Assembly (NCBI GenBank): GCA_945885645.1
Contig: CAMCYV010000010.1
Coordinates: 1-21,856 of the forward strand
Reading direction: 5' to 3'
From: Bifidobacterium breve
Lineage (GTDB): Bacteria > Actinomycetota > Actinomycetes > S36-B12
Length of the DNA stretch: 21,856 bases
Both the position numbers and the translations under genes were made by a program. This document shows positions 1-7,127 of this stretch, one piece after another (within the stretch, counting starts at the first letter, position 1; each line of letters starts with the position of its first letter). The notes below the pieces were generated by a model. That model worked only from the letters and a program-made list of their open reading frames with translations, was not told the origin of the DNA and searched no databases.

Positions 1-171
1 GTCTACAACCTCACCGCGTGGATAAGTCAACACCCGGGTGGTTCCAGTCGAATCATCGCCATGTGTGGCAAGGACGCATCACAGGCATTTAATGCCCAAC
101 ACGCAGGTCAAGGATCACCTAACAGCTACTTAGCCGAGTTCCAAATTGGCATAGTAAAGAAAAAACGTTGA
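1..171 (+). CDS. Cytochrome b5-like heme-binding domain protein, C-terminal end (5' truncated)
   Basis: The reading frame is open from the first base to a TGA at 169-171, giving the last 56 residues of a protein whose start lies off the window. It reads as the core of a cytochrome b5-like domain: VYNLTAWISQHPGG with the first heme-ligand His, then MCGKDAS, then FNAQHAGQG with the likely second heme-ligand His. A basic tail (KKKR) ends it. It is clearly homologous to the C-terminal domain of the next gene (shared pattern VYxLTxWIxxHPGG..MCGxDAS..FNxQHxGQG), so the two are tandem paralogous domains. The TGA overlaps the TTG start of the next gene (TTGA), implying coupled translation. What the missing N-terminal part is cannot be seen; by analogy it could be a signal, an anchor or another DUF2231 domain. 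Confidence 0.85.
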   Translation, partial: VYNLTAWISQHPGGSSRIIAMCGKDASQAFNAQHAGQGSPNSYLAEFQIGIVKKKR

Positions 172-875
172 TCCCTGAGTTTGTTTTTGGTATTCCCGCA
201 CATCCACTCATAATTCATGCGGTAGTTGTTCTACTTCCACTAAGCGCAATCGGCATGATCGCCATGATCCTGATCCCACCATTTCGTGGCAAAGTGCAAA
301 AGTATTTTGTTGCTGGGACATTAGTCATTGCAACCGGAAGCGCCTTCCTTGCAACGGAGTCGGGCAAGACCCTCAGCATGGTTGATTCTGTGTCCGAGTA
401 CCACCAAGAATGGGGGACCCGTACCTTTTATGCTGCCTTAGGACTTACCGCTCTCAGCGCCGTCTGGTTGTGGCTGGACACCAAACCCGCGTCAATCTAC
501 AAGTGGATCACAGGGATACTCGTCGTCGTAGTTTCCCTTACAGCTATTACGACCACCGTTCTTGCAGGGCACTCTGGCGCCGAATCGGTTTGGTTGGAAG
601 ATACAGATATGGCAGCCCCAACTGCAGTTATTCCTCCTAAGTCAACTATTGCTCTATCGGAGGTGGCACTACACGCAACAGTCGATGATTGCTGGTCGGT
701 AGTTAATGGAAATGTTTACGATCTCACCCAGTGGATAAATGAGCACCCCGGTGGGAGCGGTCCCGTTGAGTCAATGTGCGGGATTGATGCAAGCACTCCC
801 TTTAATAATCAACACAATGGTCAAGGAGAACCCGAAACTGCACTTGCAAGCTTTCAGATCGGAATACTGGGTTAA
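168..875 (+). CDS. DUF2231 membrane protein fused to a C-terminal cytochrome b5-like domain
   Basis: 235 residues from a TTG start that overlaps the upstream stop; the next in-frame Met would cut into the first helix. The N-terminal half matches DUF2231-type predicted membrane proteins (AHPLIIHAVVVLLPLSAIG near residue 11) and has four hydrophobic segments at roughly 13-36, 46-63, 87-104 and 111-133. The basic loop between helices 1 and 2 (FRGKVQKY) suggests that loop is cytoplasmic, which places the C-terminus outside. Residues about 160-235 form a cytochrome b5-like domain with His193 (HPGG) and His216 (FNNQH) as likely axial heme ligands, plus Cys175 and Cys204, which could form a disulfide if the domain is extracytoplasmic. 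The role is probably membrane-tethered electron transfer next to the oxidase operon; that is inference. Its stop overlaps the convergent small gene by four bases (TTAA). Confidence 0.85.
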   Translation: MIPEFVFGIPAHPLIIHAVVVLLPLSAIGMIAMILIPPFRGKVQKYFVAGTLVIATGSAFLATESGKTLSMVDSVSEYHQEWGTRTFYAALGLTALSAVWLWLDTKPASIYKWITGILVVVVSLTAITTTVLAGHSGAESVWLEDTDMAAPTAVIPPKSTIALSEVALHATVDDCWSVVNGNVYDLTQWINEHPGGSGPVESMCGIDASTPFNNQHNGQGEPETALASFQIGILG

Positions 876-1255
876 GCCCGTTCCGGTGGACCACCTGGTG
901 GATTCTCCAACTGCATCTTTGCCACGTGCTCTTTCCACGCGAGCTCATCCGGATCTTTAACCGTTAACTCGGGGGCAGACGGATCCTCTTCCATTGCTTC
1001 GAATCTTTTGGCCCGATCCCGGAAGTACTTACTGATGGACTTGGTCAGGCTGCCATGTTTGCGGTAGCGATTCCAGACCACCACCGCAAAGATGCCGATG
1101 ATCGGCCATTGAAAGGTGTACACCCAGGCGCGGGTGACTCCTTCCTGAGCTCGACTAAATTCAATCACGGTGGCGTAAGCGCAAAAGGCCAAAACAATTG
1201 CTAGCGGCACATGCAACTGCCAAAAATCTTTTCGCTTCTGCTGTGCATCTCTCAT
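872..1255 (-). CDS. Small two-helix membrane protein at the end of the oxidase operon
   Basis: 127 residues, ATG start overlapping the stop of the upstream copD-like gene as ATGA, so it is the last gene of the operon. Two hydrophobic helices are seen at about 15-33 (VPLAIVLAFCAYATVIEF) and 45-62 (WVYTFQWPIIGIFAVVVW), followed by a basic segment (NRYRKHGSLTKSISKYFRDRAKR) that should be cytoplasmic, then an acidic and proline-rich soluble tail. I do not recognise a named family with certainty; small membrane proteins of this shape occur near respiratory genes in actinobacteria. Position suggests a structural or assembly accessory of the oxidase. It ends on the TTAA shared with the convergent DUF2231-b5 gene, so no terminator separates the two transcripts. 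Confidence 0.75.
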   Translation of the reverse strand: MRDAQQKRKDFWQLHVPLAIVLAFCAYATVIEFSRAQEGVTRAWVYTFQWPIIGIFAVVVWNRYRKHGSLTKSISKYFRDRAKRFEAMEEDPSAPELTVKDPDELAWKEHVAKMQLENPPGGPPERA

Positions 1256-2739
1256 GTTGATACCTCAAGACGATCATCAATGGTTTTCGTGGATCGTGGT
1301 TGCGCAGGACGCATCAAGATCAGAATGAACAGCACCGCGAAGAGGGTCACAACCCAGAACGACCAAGCCAGTCCACCCGTGATCTCACGCTCCAACCACC
1401 ACCCGACGAGCGGAATGCCCACTACCGCGAATCCGGCCGTTGACCAGCTCCGATTGAGAGAGAGTGAACTGATGAATTGGTATCCAAGAAAAACAGTCAG
1501 CACCGAACCCAGCAGCGCGAACCATTGGGCACCGATGCTTTGGCCAATGGCGACGGATGTAAAGAAGGTGATGAAGAGATACATCCAAATGACCAATGCG
1601 ATCGCGCTTACATCCGGGTACTTATGGAGGAATTTGATCGTTCCTTTGCCACGTGGGAGCAGATAGAAAAGGGAAAACGGCAGAAACAGACCCAGTGTCA
1701 AAAGCGCCACCCAGACTATTTGGTCCCCGGGCTGAAATTCACCAGGGGGCGCCGTGCGCGACAGTGCAACTGAGAGTCCCAGGACCAGGCCCATCCATAG
1801 CATCTCGCGTCCAGCCAGCAATGCAATCGCTACATTGTTCAGTGGACCTTGTTCAGCGCTATCGCCAATTCTCTGGCGTGCTCGCCAACCAAATGAAATA
1901 AGGACAATAAGAATTGACATTTTTGCCAAAAGGATTGCGCCATAGACGGAGGTGACGAGTGAAATTGGTCCATCAAGTCTCATTGATGCGTTTAGCATTC
2001 CACTCTCGACCAGCAGGATCACACTAATGAGGGCCAGTGCACTGAACCTGCGAACAACTACCCCTGAGTCAGGACTGGCGCGCAGTAAATAGATCACTAA
2101 GGCAATCAATCCACCAATCCAAGCGCTCATTGCAACGATATGGATTCCAAGGCTGATTGATGCCGCGTTATGGGTGTCCATCATGCTGGAATGGCCGGTG
2201 AACCCCGGCAGGAAAGCCGCAATAATTGCGAGTGCTGAAATGATTACCCCAGTGGTGCGATCAAGCACCACCCAGCCTAAAAACACTATAAAAACAAGTA
2301 CTACAGCTTGGACCAACATGACTTGGCCAACGGTGGTCTGCGAAAGGAGCGACCACCAAACGTCTAGGTTAAGTGAATCCGAAATTGAAAAAGCCAGTAC
2401 CTCGGAAACGGTGAAGACCGATTGGGCCACAATGGCCAGGACCCACACCAATGCGCTCAAAGATGTAACCCGCCCTAAGAGGGCATCGGGCTTCGGTGCT
2501 AAAACCCCTCCAACGAGCGCAGATCCAACGGTGAGTGCCATCGCGACATCTCGGATCAACAAACTTAAAGGCAATCCCCACAAGGTTAACTCGGGAACCG
2601 TTGGCAATCCTATAATCTGATTTTCGCTCAATGCCCCGATCATGGCTAGCACCAAATACATTGAAGCTAAGGAACAGACACCAGCCAGCAGGAACGACCC
2701 GCGTGTGGAAATCTGATTGTTTAATCGAATGGGAAGCAT
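1252..2739 (-). CDS. copD: CopD-type copper-handling membrane protein with an unassigned C-terminal membrane half
   Basis: 495 residues, strongly hydrophobic with about a dozen helices. The N-terminal ~330 residues fit CopD/YcnJ-type copper resistance/import proteins: GHSSMMDTHNAASISLGIHI then VAMSAWIGGL (about 182-210), with several His and Met suited to copper contacts, and the end-of-domain pattern GREMLWMGLVLGLSVALSRT (about 310-329). In many actinobacteria this pattern leads into a fused CtaG domain; here the last ~165 residues are several further helices with no visible CtaG motif, and CtaG is a separate gene at 7128. The start is four bases after the COX III stop (TAGCTAGATG), so it is cotranscribed and probably moves copper for the oxidase. 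The CopD call is good; transport direction and the C-terminal function are unknown. Confidence 0.8.
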   Translation of the reverse strand: MLPIRLNNQISTRGSFLLAGVCSLASMYLVLAMIGALSENQIIGLPTVPELTLWGLPLSLLIRDVAMALTVGSALVGGVLAPKPDALLGRVTSLSALVWVLAIVAQSVFTVSEVLAFSISDSLNLDVWWSLLSQTTVGQVMLVQAVVLVFIVFLGWVVLDRTTGVIISALAIIAAFLPGFTGHSSMMDTHNAASISLGIHIVAMSAWIGGLIALVIYLLRASPDSGVVVRRFSALALISVILLVESGMLNASMRLDGPISLVTSVYGAILLAKMSILIVLISFGWRARQRIGDSAEQGPLNNVAIALLAGREMLWMGLVLGLSVALSRTAPPGEFQPGDQIVWVALLTLGLFLPFSLFYLLPRGKGTIKFLHKYPDVSAIALVIWMYLFITFFTSVAIGQSIGAQWFALLGSVLTVFLGYQFISSLSLNRSWSTAGFAVVGIPLVGWWLEREITGGLAWSFWVVTLFAVLFILILMRPAQPRSTKTIDDRLEVST

Positions 2740-2743
2740 CTAG

Positions 2744-3448
2744 CTACTGCTGTTTAAAGGTTCCAAATATCGCTGGATCGGTATTTGGGCTCACAACCAG
2801 GAAGGTTGTCAGGATCGCGCCAAGCAGGAATGCAACGCAAACCCATGTCATGTAATAGCTAGTCAACTGGGCCTGGTACCAATTTGTCTTGTCAATGAGT
2901 CCTTTGCGTGCCCGCATGAAAATCCCCATGCCGAGAAACAGCAAAAGAAGAAGATGGAAAATGTTACTCGCACACAAGAGCAACACGGCTGACGCGTAGG
3001 CGCCATCTCCTGCATCAAACGGGAAGGTACTGATTTGGATCCACTGGAACACCAATGCGGCCACTGTTACAAGGAATGAAAGCCCTGCTCCGACCATTAA
3101 TCCGGCATGGTTTCCACTTCGTGCACTTCGGTACCCAAACCACATCAACGCGGTAGCAGCCACGACTACCAGAAGGATCGCCCAGAAGGGCCATTCGACC
3201 GCAAAACTTGCAGTCGGCGGTGTCGTTGGAAGAGCGGTATTTGTTTGACTGGCGGTGAGTGTCGCTCCGGGAGGAGCCCAACCACCGTTGACGTTGAGTG
3301 ACCACAAATAGGTGTAACTAATTACCAGCGCGATCGTGCCAGCGACGTCAGCAACGATGAAAAACCACAAGCCCAGCCGTGAACGCCTGGCCATCGTTGC
3401 AATTGGTTCCCCTGTTGTTGGCGAAACGGGGAGAGTCGAAGTGCTCAC
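2744..3448 (-). CDS. ctaE: Cytochrome c oxidase subunit III
   Basis: 234 residues with five predicted helices, consistent with a short bacterial COX III lacking two of the seven helices of long forms. The N-terminal tail (~25 residues) leads into RRSRLGLWFFIVADVAGTIA, equivalent to the family pattern LGMWLFLASEVLFF, with Asp where the classical Glu lies. Further helices follow at about 80-100, 115-137, 150-172 and 198-218. It forms the membrane complex with subunits I and II and stabilises the proton uptake side. The ATG overlaps the ctaD stop by four bases. It ends in FGTFKQQ, four bases before the copD-like start. Divergent compared with standard actinobacterial CtaE, but helix layout and operon position make the call firm. 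Confidence 0.85.
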   Translation of the reverse strand: MSTSTLPVSPTTGEPIATMARRSRLGLWFFIVADVAGTIALVISYTYLWSLNVNGGWAPPGATLTASQTNTALPTTPPTASFAVEWPFWAILLVVVAATALMWFGYRSARSGNHAGLMVGAGLSFLVTVAALVFQWIQISTFPFDAGDGAYASAVLLLCASNIFHLLLLLFLGMGIFMRARKGLIDKTNWYQAQLTSYYMTWVCVAFLLGAILTTFLVVSPNTDPAIFGTFKQQ

Positions 3449-5409
3449 TTGGTACCCGCTTTCTCCATGAGGTCTTGGTCAGTTGAATCGAGCTCGGCCT
3501 CATAGGGGTCTGGGACGCCGTAGTCGTAGGGGCGCTCTGTCACGACCGGCAGCACGGGGAAGTTCTCCAAGGGAACCGGAGTTGCTGTCTGCCATTCAAG
3601 GGACTTGGAGCCCCAAGGATTGCTGGAGGCAAGGACTCCCGAACGCCATGAAGTGATGATTGCCGAGAGGAAGATCAACATTCCTATCCCAATGACGTAG
3701 GCGCCAATCGTTGAAATCCAGTTGGAAAGATTGAACTGATCATCGAAATTAAGTACTCGTCGGGGTTGGCCCTGCAATCCGGCAACAAACATGGACATAA
3801 ACGTGATCTGGAAACCGATGAAGGCGGTCCACAGTCCGATCGAACCGATTCGCTCGTCCAAGAAACGACCCGTCATTTTGGGGAAGAAGAATGCAATTCC
3901 GGCCATCGCGCCAAAAAGGCCCGCTCCCATAAGCATGTAGTGGAAGTGGGCTACCACAAACATGCTGCCGTGGAAGTACTGGTCGGCCGGCACGTCCGAG
4001 AGATATACCCCGGTGACGCCACCAATCATCTTGTTGAAAACAACCGCGTAAACCGCCATAAGCGGCAGTCGAGTCCAAGCGGTACCGCGCCAGAAAGTGC
4101 CAATCGCAACGAGTACCAAAAAGCCCACCGGAATCGAGATCAACTCAGTTGAGAGCATGAATGGGTAGTTAGCGGCGGGCGCCCAACCTGTCATGTACAT
4201 GTGGTGGGCCCACACCAAGCCACTCAATGCAACTACGCCAACGATGCCCGCCACTGCAAAGTTGAATGAAAACAAAGGTTTGCGTAGGAATACCGGCATC
4301 AATTCAAGGGCCACGGCCATGGATGGAATCAAGATGACATAAACCTCAGGGTGACCGAGAAGCCAAAAAAGATTCTCATAGAGCCAAACACTGCCGCCGT
4401 TCAGCGGGTCAAAAAACGAAGTGTTAAAAACTCGGTCGCTCAACCCAAGAATCTGTGCGTACTGGAAAAATGGGAATGCATAAAGCCCCATTACTGATGC
4501 CGCAAAAATTCCATAGACAAAAATTGGCGTGCGCGACCAGGTCATGCCTTTTGCACGCATGGTCAAGATTGTGGTCATCAAGTTGACGCTCGCGACTGCC
4601 GTGGAAACCGCAAAGACAATAATGGTCAACTGGTAACCCAGCATTCCAGGAGGTGCCTGTGCTGCCAGCGGGTAATACACGGACCAGCCGTCTTGGATTC
4701 CGCCCATAAACATCGAGCTGACCAGCATCGGAACCGCGGATACAAATAGCCACAGAGACAAAGCATTCAAGCGTGGGAACGCCATATCACGGGCACCGAT
4801 CATCATGGGGACGATGAAGTTACCTAGTGGCCCACTAATAATAACAATCATGCCAATAATCATGGCAATTCCATGAGTACCAATCATGCTGTTATAAAAC
4901 GAGGGGGTGAACAGCGAAGTCCAGGTCATACCGAGTTCTGTTCGAATAAGCATGGCAAGCAAACCAGCAAAACCAAGAACAAGCATTGCGACTATTAGGT
5001 ACTGAATTCCCACGACTTTGTGATCGGTGGTGTATTTCCAGTAGCGCTTGCGGCCGAGGTCTTTTCCGGCCATGTATTCGGCGTCCGAGTGGGTAATGTC
5101 TCGACCCACAACCCATCGCAATGGGCCAACAAACGCACCCATTCCCAACATGAATCCGATGAACCAGCCAAGGAGAACTGCAAGATACACATAGGTTGGT
5201 TCCATCGGGGCGAAAGTGTCACTTGATGCTGAGCTTGGGGTGATTATCGCCGTGATCCAACCGGCGATGGTTGCCAATCCAATGCCACCGACAAGCCCTG
5301 TGCCAAAGTTCAGCCTTCTCATTACGCCGCCAGCCGCACCATGTTGTGGTGGTTGTGGAACTTCGGAACCAAATACTGTTTTCGTTTCTACCGCTGCGTC
5401 AACGCTCAT
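3445..5409 (-). CDS. ctaD: Heme-copper oxidase subunit I (cytochrome c oxidase), divergent A-type
   Basis: 654 residues, the catalytic subunit reducing O2 to water. Visible ligands: heme a His179 (GTHG) and His490, heme a3 His488 (VVAHFHY), CuB His353, His402 and His403 (WAHHMY), and the cross-linking Tyr357 in HPEVY. D-channel residues are present: Asp208 (GARDMAF), Asn197 and Asn215, and Glu355 of HPEVY. The propionate arginines are in GQPRR (549-551). The K-channel segment is atypical: where the family has PTGIK this protein has PVGFL (427-431), so the Lys is Leu and the Thr is Val, and Glu422 lies just before. Two extra hydrophobic segments (about 37-57 and 71-99) precede the canonical first helix at about 130-155. 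ATGA overlaps join it to both neighbours. No fused cytochrome c or subunit III domain is seen. Confidence 0.95.
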   Translation of the reverse strand: MSVDAAVETKTVFGSEVPQPPQHGAAGGVMRRLNFGTGLVGGIGLATIAGWITAIITPSSASSDTFAPMEPTYVYLAVLLGWFIGFMLGMGAFVGPLRWVVGRDITHSDAEYMAGKDLGRKRYWKYTTDHKVVGIQYLIVAMLVLGFAGLLAMLIRTELGMTWTSLFTPSFYNSMIGTHGIAMIIGMIVIISGPLGNFIVPMMIGARDMAFPRLNALSLWLFVSAVPMLVSSMFMGGIQDGWSVYYPLAAQAPPGMLGYQLTIIVFAVSTAVASVNLMTTILTMRAKGMTWSRTPIFVYGIFAASVMGLYAFPFFQYAQILGLSDRVFNTSFFDPLNGGSVWLYENLFWLLGHPEVYVILIPSMAVALELMPVFLRKPLFSFNFAVAGIVGVVALSGLVWAHHMYMTGWAPAANYPFMLSTELISIPVGFLVLVAIGTFWRGTAWTRLPLMAVYAVVFNKMIGGVTGVYLSDVPADQYFHGSMFVVAHFHYMLMGAGLFGAMAGIAFFFPKMTGRFLDERIGSIGLWTAFIGFQITFMSMFVAGLQGQPRRVLNFDDQFNLSNWISTIGAYVIGIGMLIFLSAIITSWRSGVLASSNPWGSKSLEWQTATPVPLENFPVLPVVTERPYDYGVPDPYEAELDSTDQDLMEKAGTK

Positions 5410-6263
5410 GAGGTCTTCTTTCCTCCGCTTTCACGGACCCATGAATCGAAGGCGTCCTGTTCTAGTACCTGAATTTGCGTTTGCATAAAGGCATGGTGCA
5501 TTCCGCACAACTCGGCGCAACGGACATTGAATGTGCCCAACTTGTTTGCGGTTACGCCAGTCTGAGTGATCGCGCCGGGATTCGCATCAACTTTCACGCC
5601 CAGTTCAACCGCCCAGAAGTTATGGATCACGTCTTTGGAAGTAACGTTGAAATACACGGGCCGGTCTAAAGGCAAATACAGAACATCTGATGTCAACCCG
5701 TTGTGTTCGGGGTACTCAAATGTCCACACCCACTGTTGTCCGGTAACGTTAATGATCTCGGCACTTTTTTGACCAGGCTGTTCATTCGCGGCGATGGAAC
5801 CAAAAGAATTGGCCGTGATTTGGGCTAATTCGACCAACCCCCACACCACCAAGAACATCGCTAGTAACGTGGAAGCGACCGTCCACAAAATGACGCCAAT
5901 TGTGTTGGTGCGAATGGCTGGGCTGTCCTGCATTGGCGGCTCGTCACCGCTTACGTGGCGCCAGCCAAGCAAGCTGTAGACGAGGACCGCGAACACGAAG
6001 GCCGTTATCGGAATTGACACTATTGTGAAAACAAAAACAGTCTGTTCAATGTCTTTCATGATCTCTGAGGCGGGAGCACCAGTTTGGTTCATCCCTGCCA
6101 GGAGCAACCATGCCAGCGGCAACAACAAAAATCCGATGACCACGTTCAGAATCAAAATCTTGCGTGCATAGGGGCGCTGCAGCCACAATTTCACCCGCCG
6201 CATTGAAGGCGGACGGTTTGTTGGTGCTTCAGGTTCTTCAGGAATTAATGTTTCAGTGCTCAT
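5406..6263 (-). CDS. ctaC: Cytochrome c oxidase subunit II with intact CuA site
   Basis: 285 residues. Three hydrophobic segments precede the cupredoxin domain (about 35-57, 75-99 and 118-145), one more than the usual two-helix hairpin. The periplasm-facing domain carries the aromatic stretch GQQWVWTFEYPE and the complete CuA ligand set: His214 (VIHNFW), then Cys249, Cys253, His257 and Met260 in CAELCGMHHAFM. No CXXCH is present, so it is not a caa3-type fusion; electrons must come from a separate donor. The first segment is not an obvious lipoprotein signal. ATGA overlaps join it to the upstream cupredoxin gene and to ctaD. It is the electron entry subunit of the complex encoded here. Confidence 0.95.
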   Translation of the reverse strand: MSTETLIPEEPEAPTNRPPSMRRVKLWLQRPYARKILILNVVIGFLLLPLAWLLLAGMNQTGAPASEIMKDIEQTVFVFTIVSIPITAFVFAVLVYSLLGWRHVSGDEPPMQDSPAIRTNTIGVILWTVASTLLAMFLVVWGLVELAQITANSFGSIAANEQPGQKSAEIINVTGQQWVWTFEYPEHNGLTSDVLYLPLDRPVYFNVTSKDVIHNFWAVELGVKVDANPGAITQTGVTANKLGTFNVRCAELCGMHHAFMQTQIQVLEQDAFDSWVRESGGKKTS

Positions 6264-6970
6264 ACGTCAACCACATCAAATGTTCCGGCCATCCAGCCTC
6301 GCGTTTGCATTGGCCCACCAAATTCCTGGTAAAGGTCACCACATGGGAACTCGCAGTTCCACACGTAACTGCCGGCTTCTCCGGTCATGAACGTGACACT
6401 GATGATTTGAGGATCAACGGGGTACCCCATTTTGTCTGTCTTAGCATTTGCCGGGTTCATCGGCAGTGGAATCGACATGAAGAAATATGGCTGGGTTGAC
6501 TCTGGGTACTGGTGCACCGTGAATGTATGACCCACTTCATCGGGCTTTATTTCAGATACTTCCTTGCCATTCCACTTCATCTTGCCGTCAACGGTTCCGT
6601 GAACCTTAGCGAAATAAGGGTTGTAAATAGTCCCGCCACTGTCGTACTGGCGAAAGTGAATGGTCACGAGCGAATTTGAGGGCACCTGCAAACTTGTTGA
6701 CGGGTGATAAAACGGTTGGCCAGCCAACAGAACGTTATTGATTGGGGATTTGGTTTCTGGCTGAGGAACTTGAGAGGAACTGTTGGGGTACACATCTAAA
6801 TAGAGTTCAGCGTGCGGCATTTCTTCACCTGAAGGTGCCGTCTTGGTACCCACGACATTTGCCACCAGAACGGGAGGGGCCTCGCCCTGGACCGCATTGA
6901 ACACCCCTACTCCAGCAACAATGGCGCCCCCAAGGAGAACCGTGAGGAATGTAACCAGGAACTTTTTCAC
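6260..6970 (-). CDS. Membrane-anchored cupredoxin, COX II-like, with incomplete CuA-type site
   Basis: 236 residues from a GTG start at 6970, with AAAGGG five bases upstream and a Lys-Lys N-terminus; first gene of the oxidase operon. A single N-terminal helix (about 3-25) acts as signal anchor and the rest is an extracytoplasmic beta domain. Copper-site-like residues: His148 in GHTFTVH, then Cys206 and Cys210 in WNCEFPCGDLY and Met221. Aligned to the COX II pattern CxxxCxxxHxxM, position 214 is Tyr instead of His and the Met is displaced by four residues. The His-Cys-Cys-Met set could still bind a metal. Options are a second, divergent subunit II, a copper chaperone, or a docking subunit for an unusual donor. 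Operon position and translational coupling to the true subunit II argue for a structural or assembly role. The cupredoxin fold is likely; the function is unknown. Confidence 0.75.
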   Translation of the reverse strand: MKKFLVTFLTVLLGGAIVAGVGVFNAVQGEAPPVLVANVVGTKTAPSGEEMPHAELYLDVYPNSSSQVPQPETKSPINNVLLAGQPFYHPSTSLQVPSNSLVTIHFRQYDSGGTIYNPYFAKVHGTVDGKMKWNGKEVSEIKPDEVGHTFTVHQYPESTQPYFFMSIPLPMNPANAKTDKMGYPVDPQIISVTFMTGEAGSYVWNCEFPCGDLYQEFGGPMQTRGWMAGTFDVVDV

Positions 6971-7030
6971 ACAAACCCTTTCGTGTCATTTAGAAACGCA
7001 AGTTCCTCCCTCAAGCGTCGCAATGGCAAC

Positions 7031-7047
7031 GTATCGCATGTGGATAC
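7031..7047. promoter_or_regulatory. Inverted repeat GTATC-N7-GATAC, possible operator
   Basis: Perfect 5-base arms GTATC (7031-7035) and GATAC (7043-7047) separated by seven bases sit in the divergent promoter region of the oxidase operon and ctaG. Spacing and location would suit a dimeric regulator acting on both operons. Short arms make chance occurrence quite possible. Confidence 0.25.
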
Positions 7048-7115
7048 TGATTTCAACAAAACTAGACAAATTTTCTATGAACATACGTGCTAACTACCGG
7101 GATGTCCGTTTCAAC

Positions 7116-7121
7116 TAGCCT
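7116..7121 (+). promoter_or_regulatory. Putative -10 element for leaderless ctaG transcription
   Basis: TAGCCT fits the TAnnnT pattern and is followed by exactly six bases (gagtcc) and then the ATG of ctaG. No Shine-Dalgarno is visible in front of that ATG. This is the arrangement expected of a leaderless mRNA, common in actinobacteria. No convincing -35 was found. Confidence 0.4.
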
Positions 7122-7127
7122 GAGTCC

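Larger units (their letters stand above)
6971..7127. promoter_or_regulatory. Divergent promoter region between the oxidase operon and ctaG
   Basis: 157 bases lie between the GTG of the cupredoxin gene (minus strand) and the ATG of ctaG (plus strand). Both operons must be started from here. The AT-rich middle contains a possible minus-strand -35 TTGAAA with a weak -10 (TACGTT) 17 bases on, and a plus-strand -10-like TAGCCT next to ctaG. No coding potential is evident. Confidence 0.6.

Noticed and set aside
2174..2620. 148-codon plus-strand open frame opposite the copD-like gene
   Set aside because: It is antisense to a clear membrane protein gene and its translation is Thr/Ser/Lys/Pro-rich with no domain or start signal.
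3445..5409. Frameshift or gene fusion to explain the long N-terminus of subunit I
   Set aside because: The frame is continuous, the start overlaps the ctaC stop as ATGA, and the extension has orderly helices, so it is read as native.
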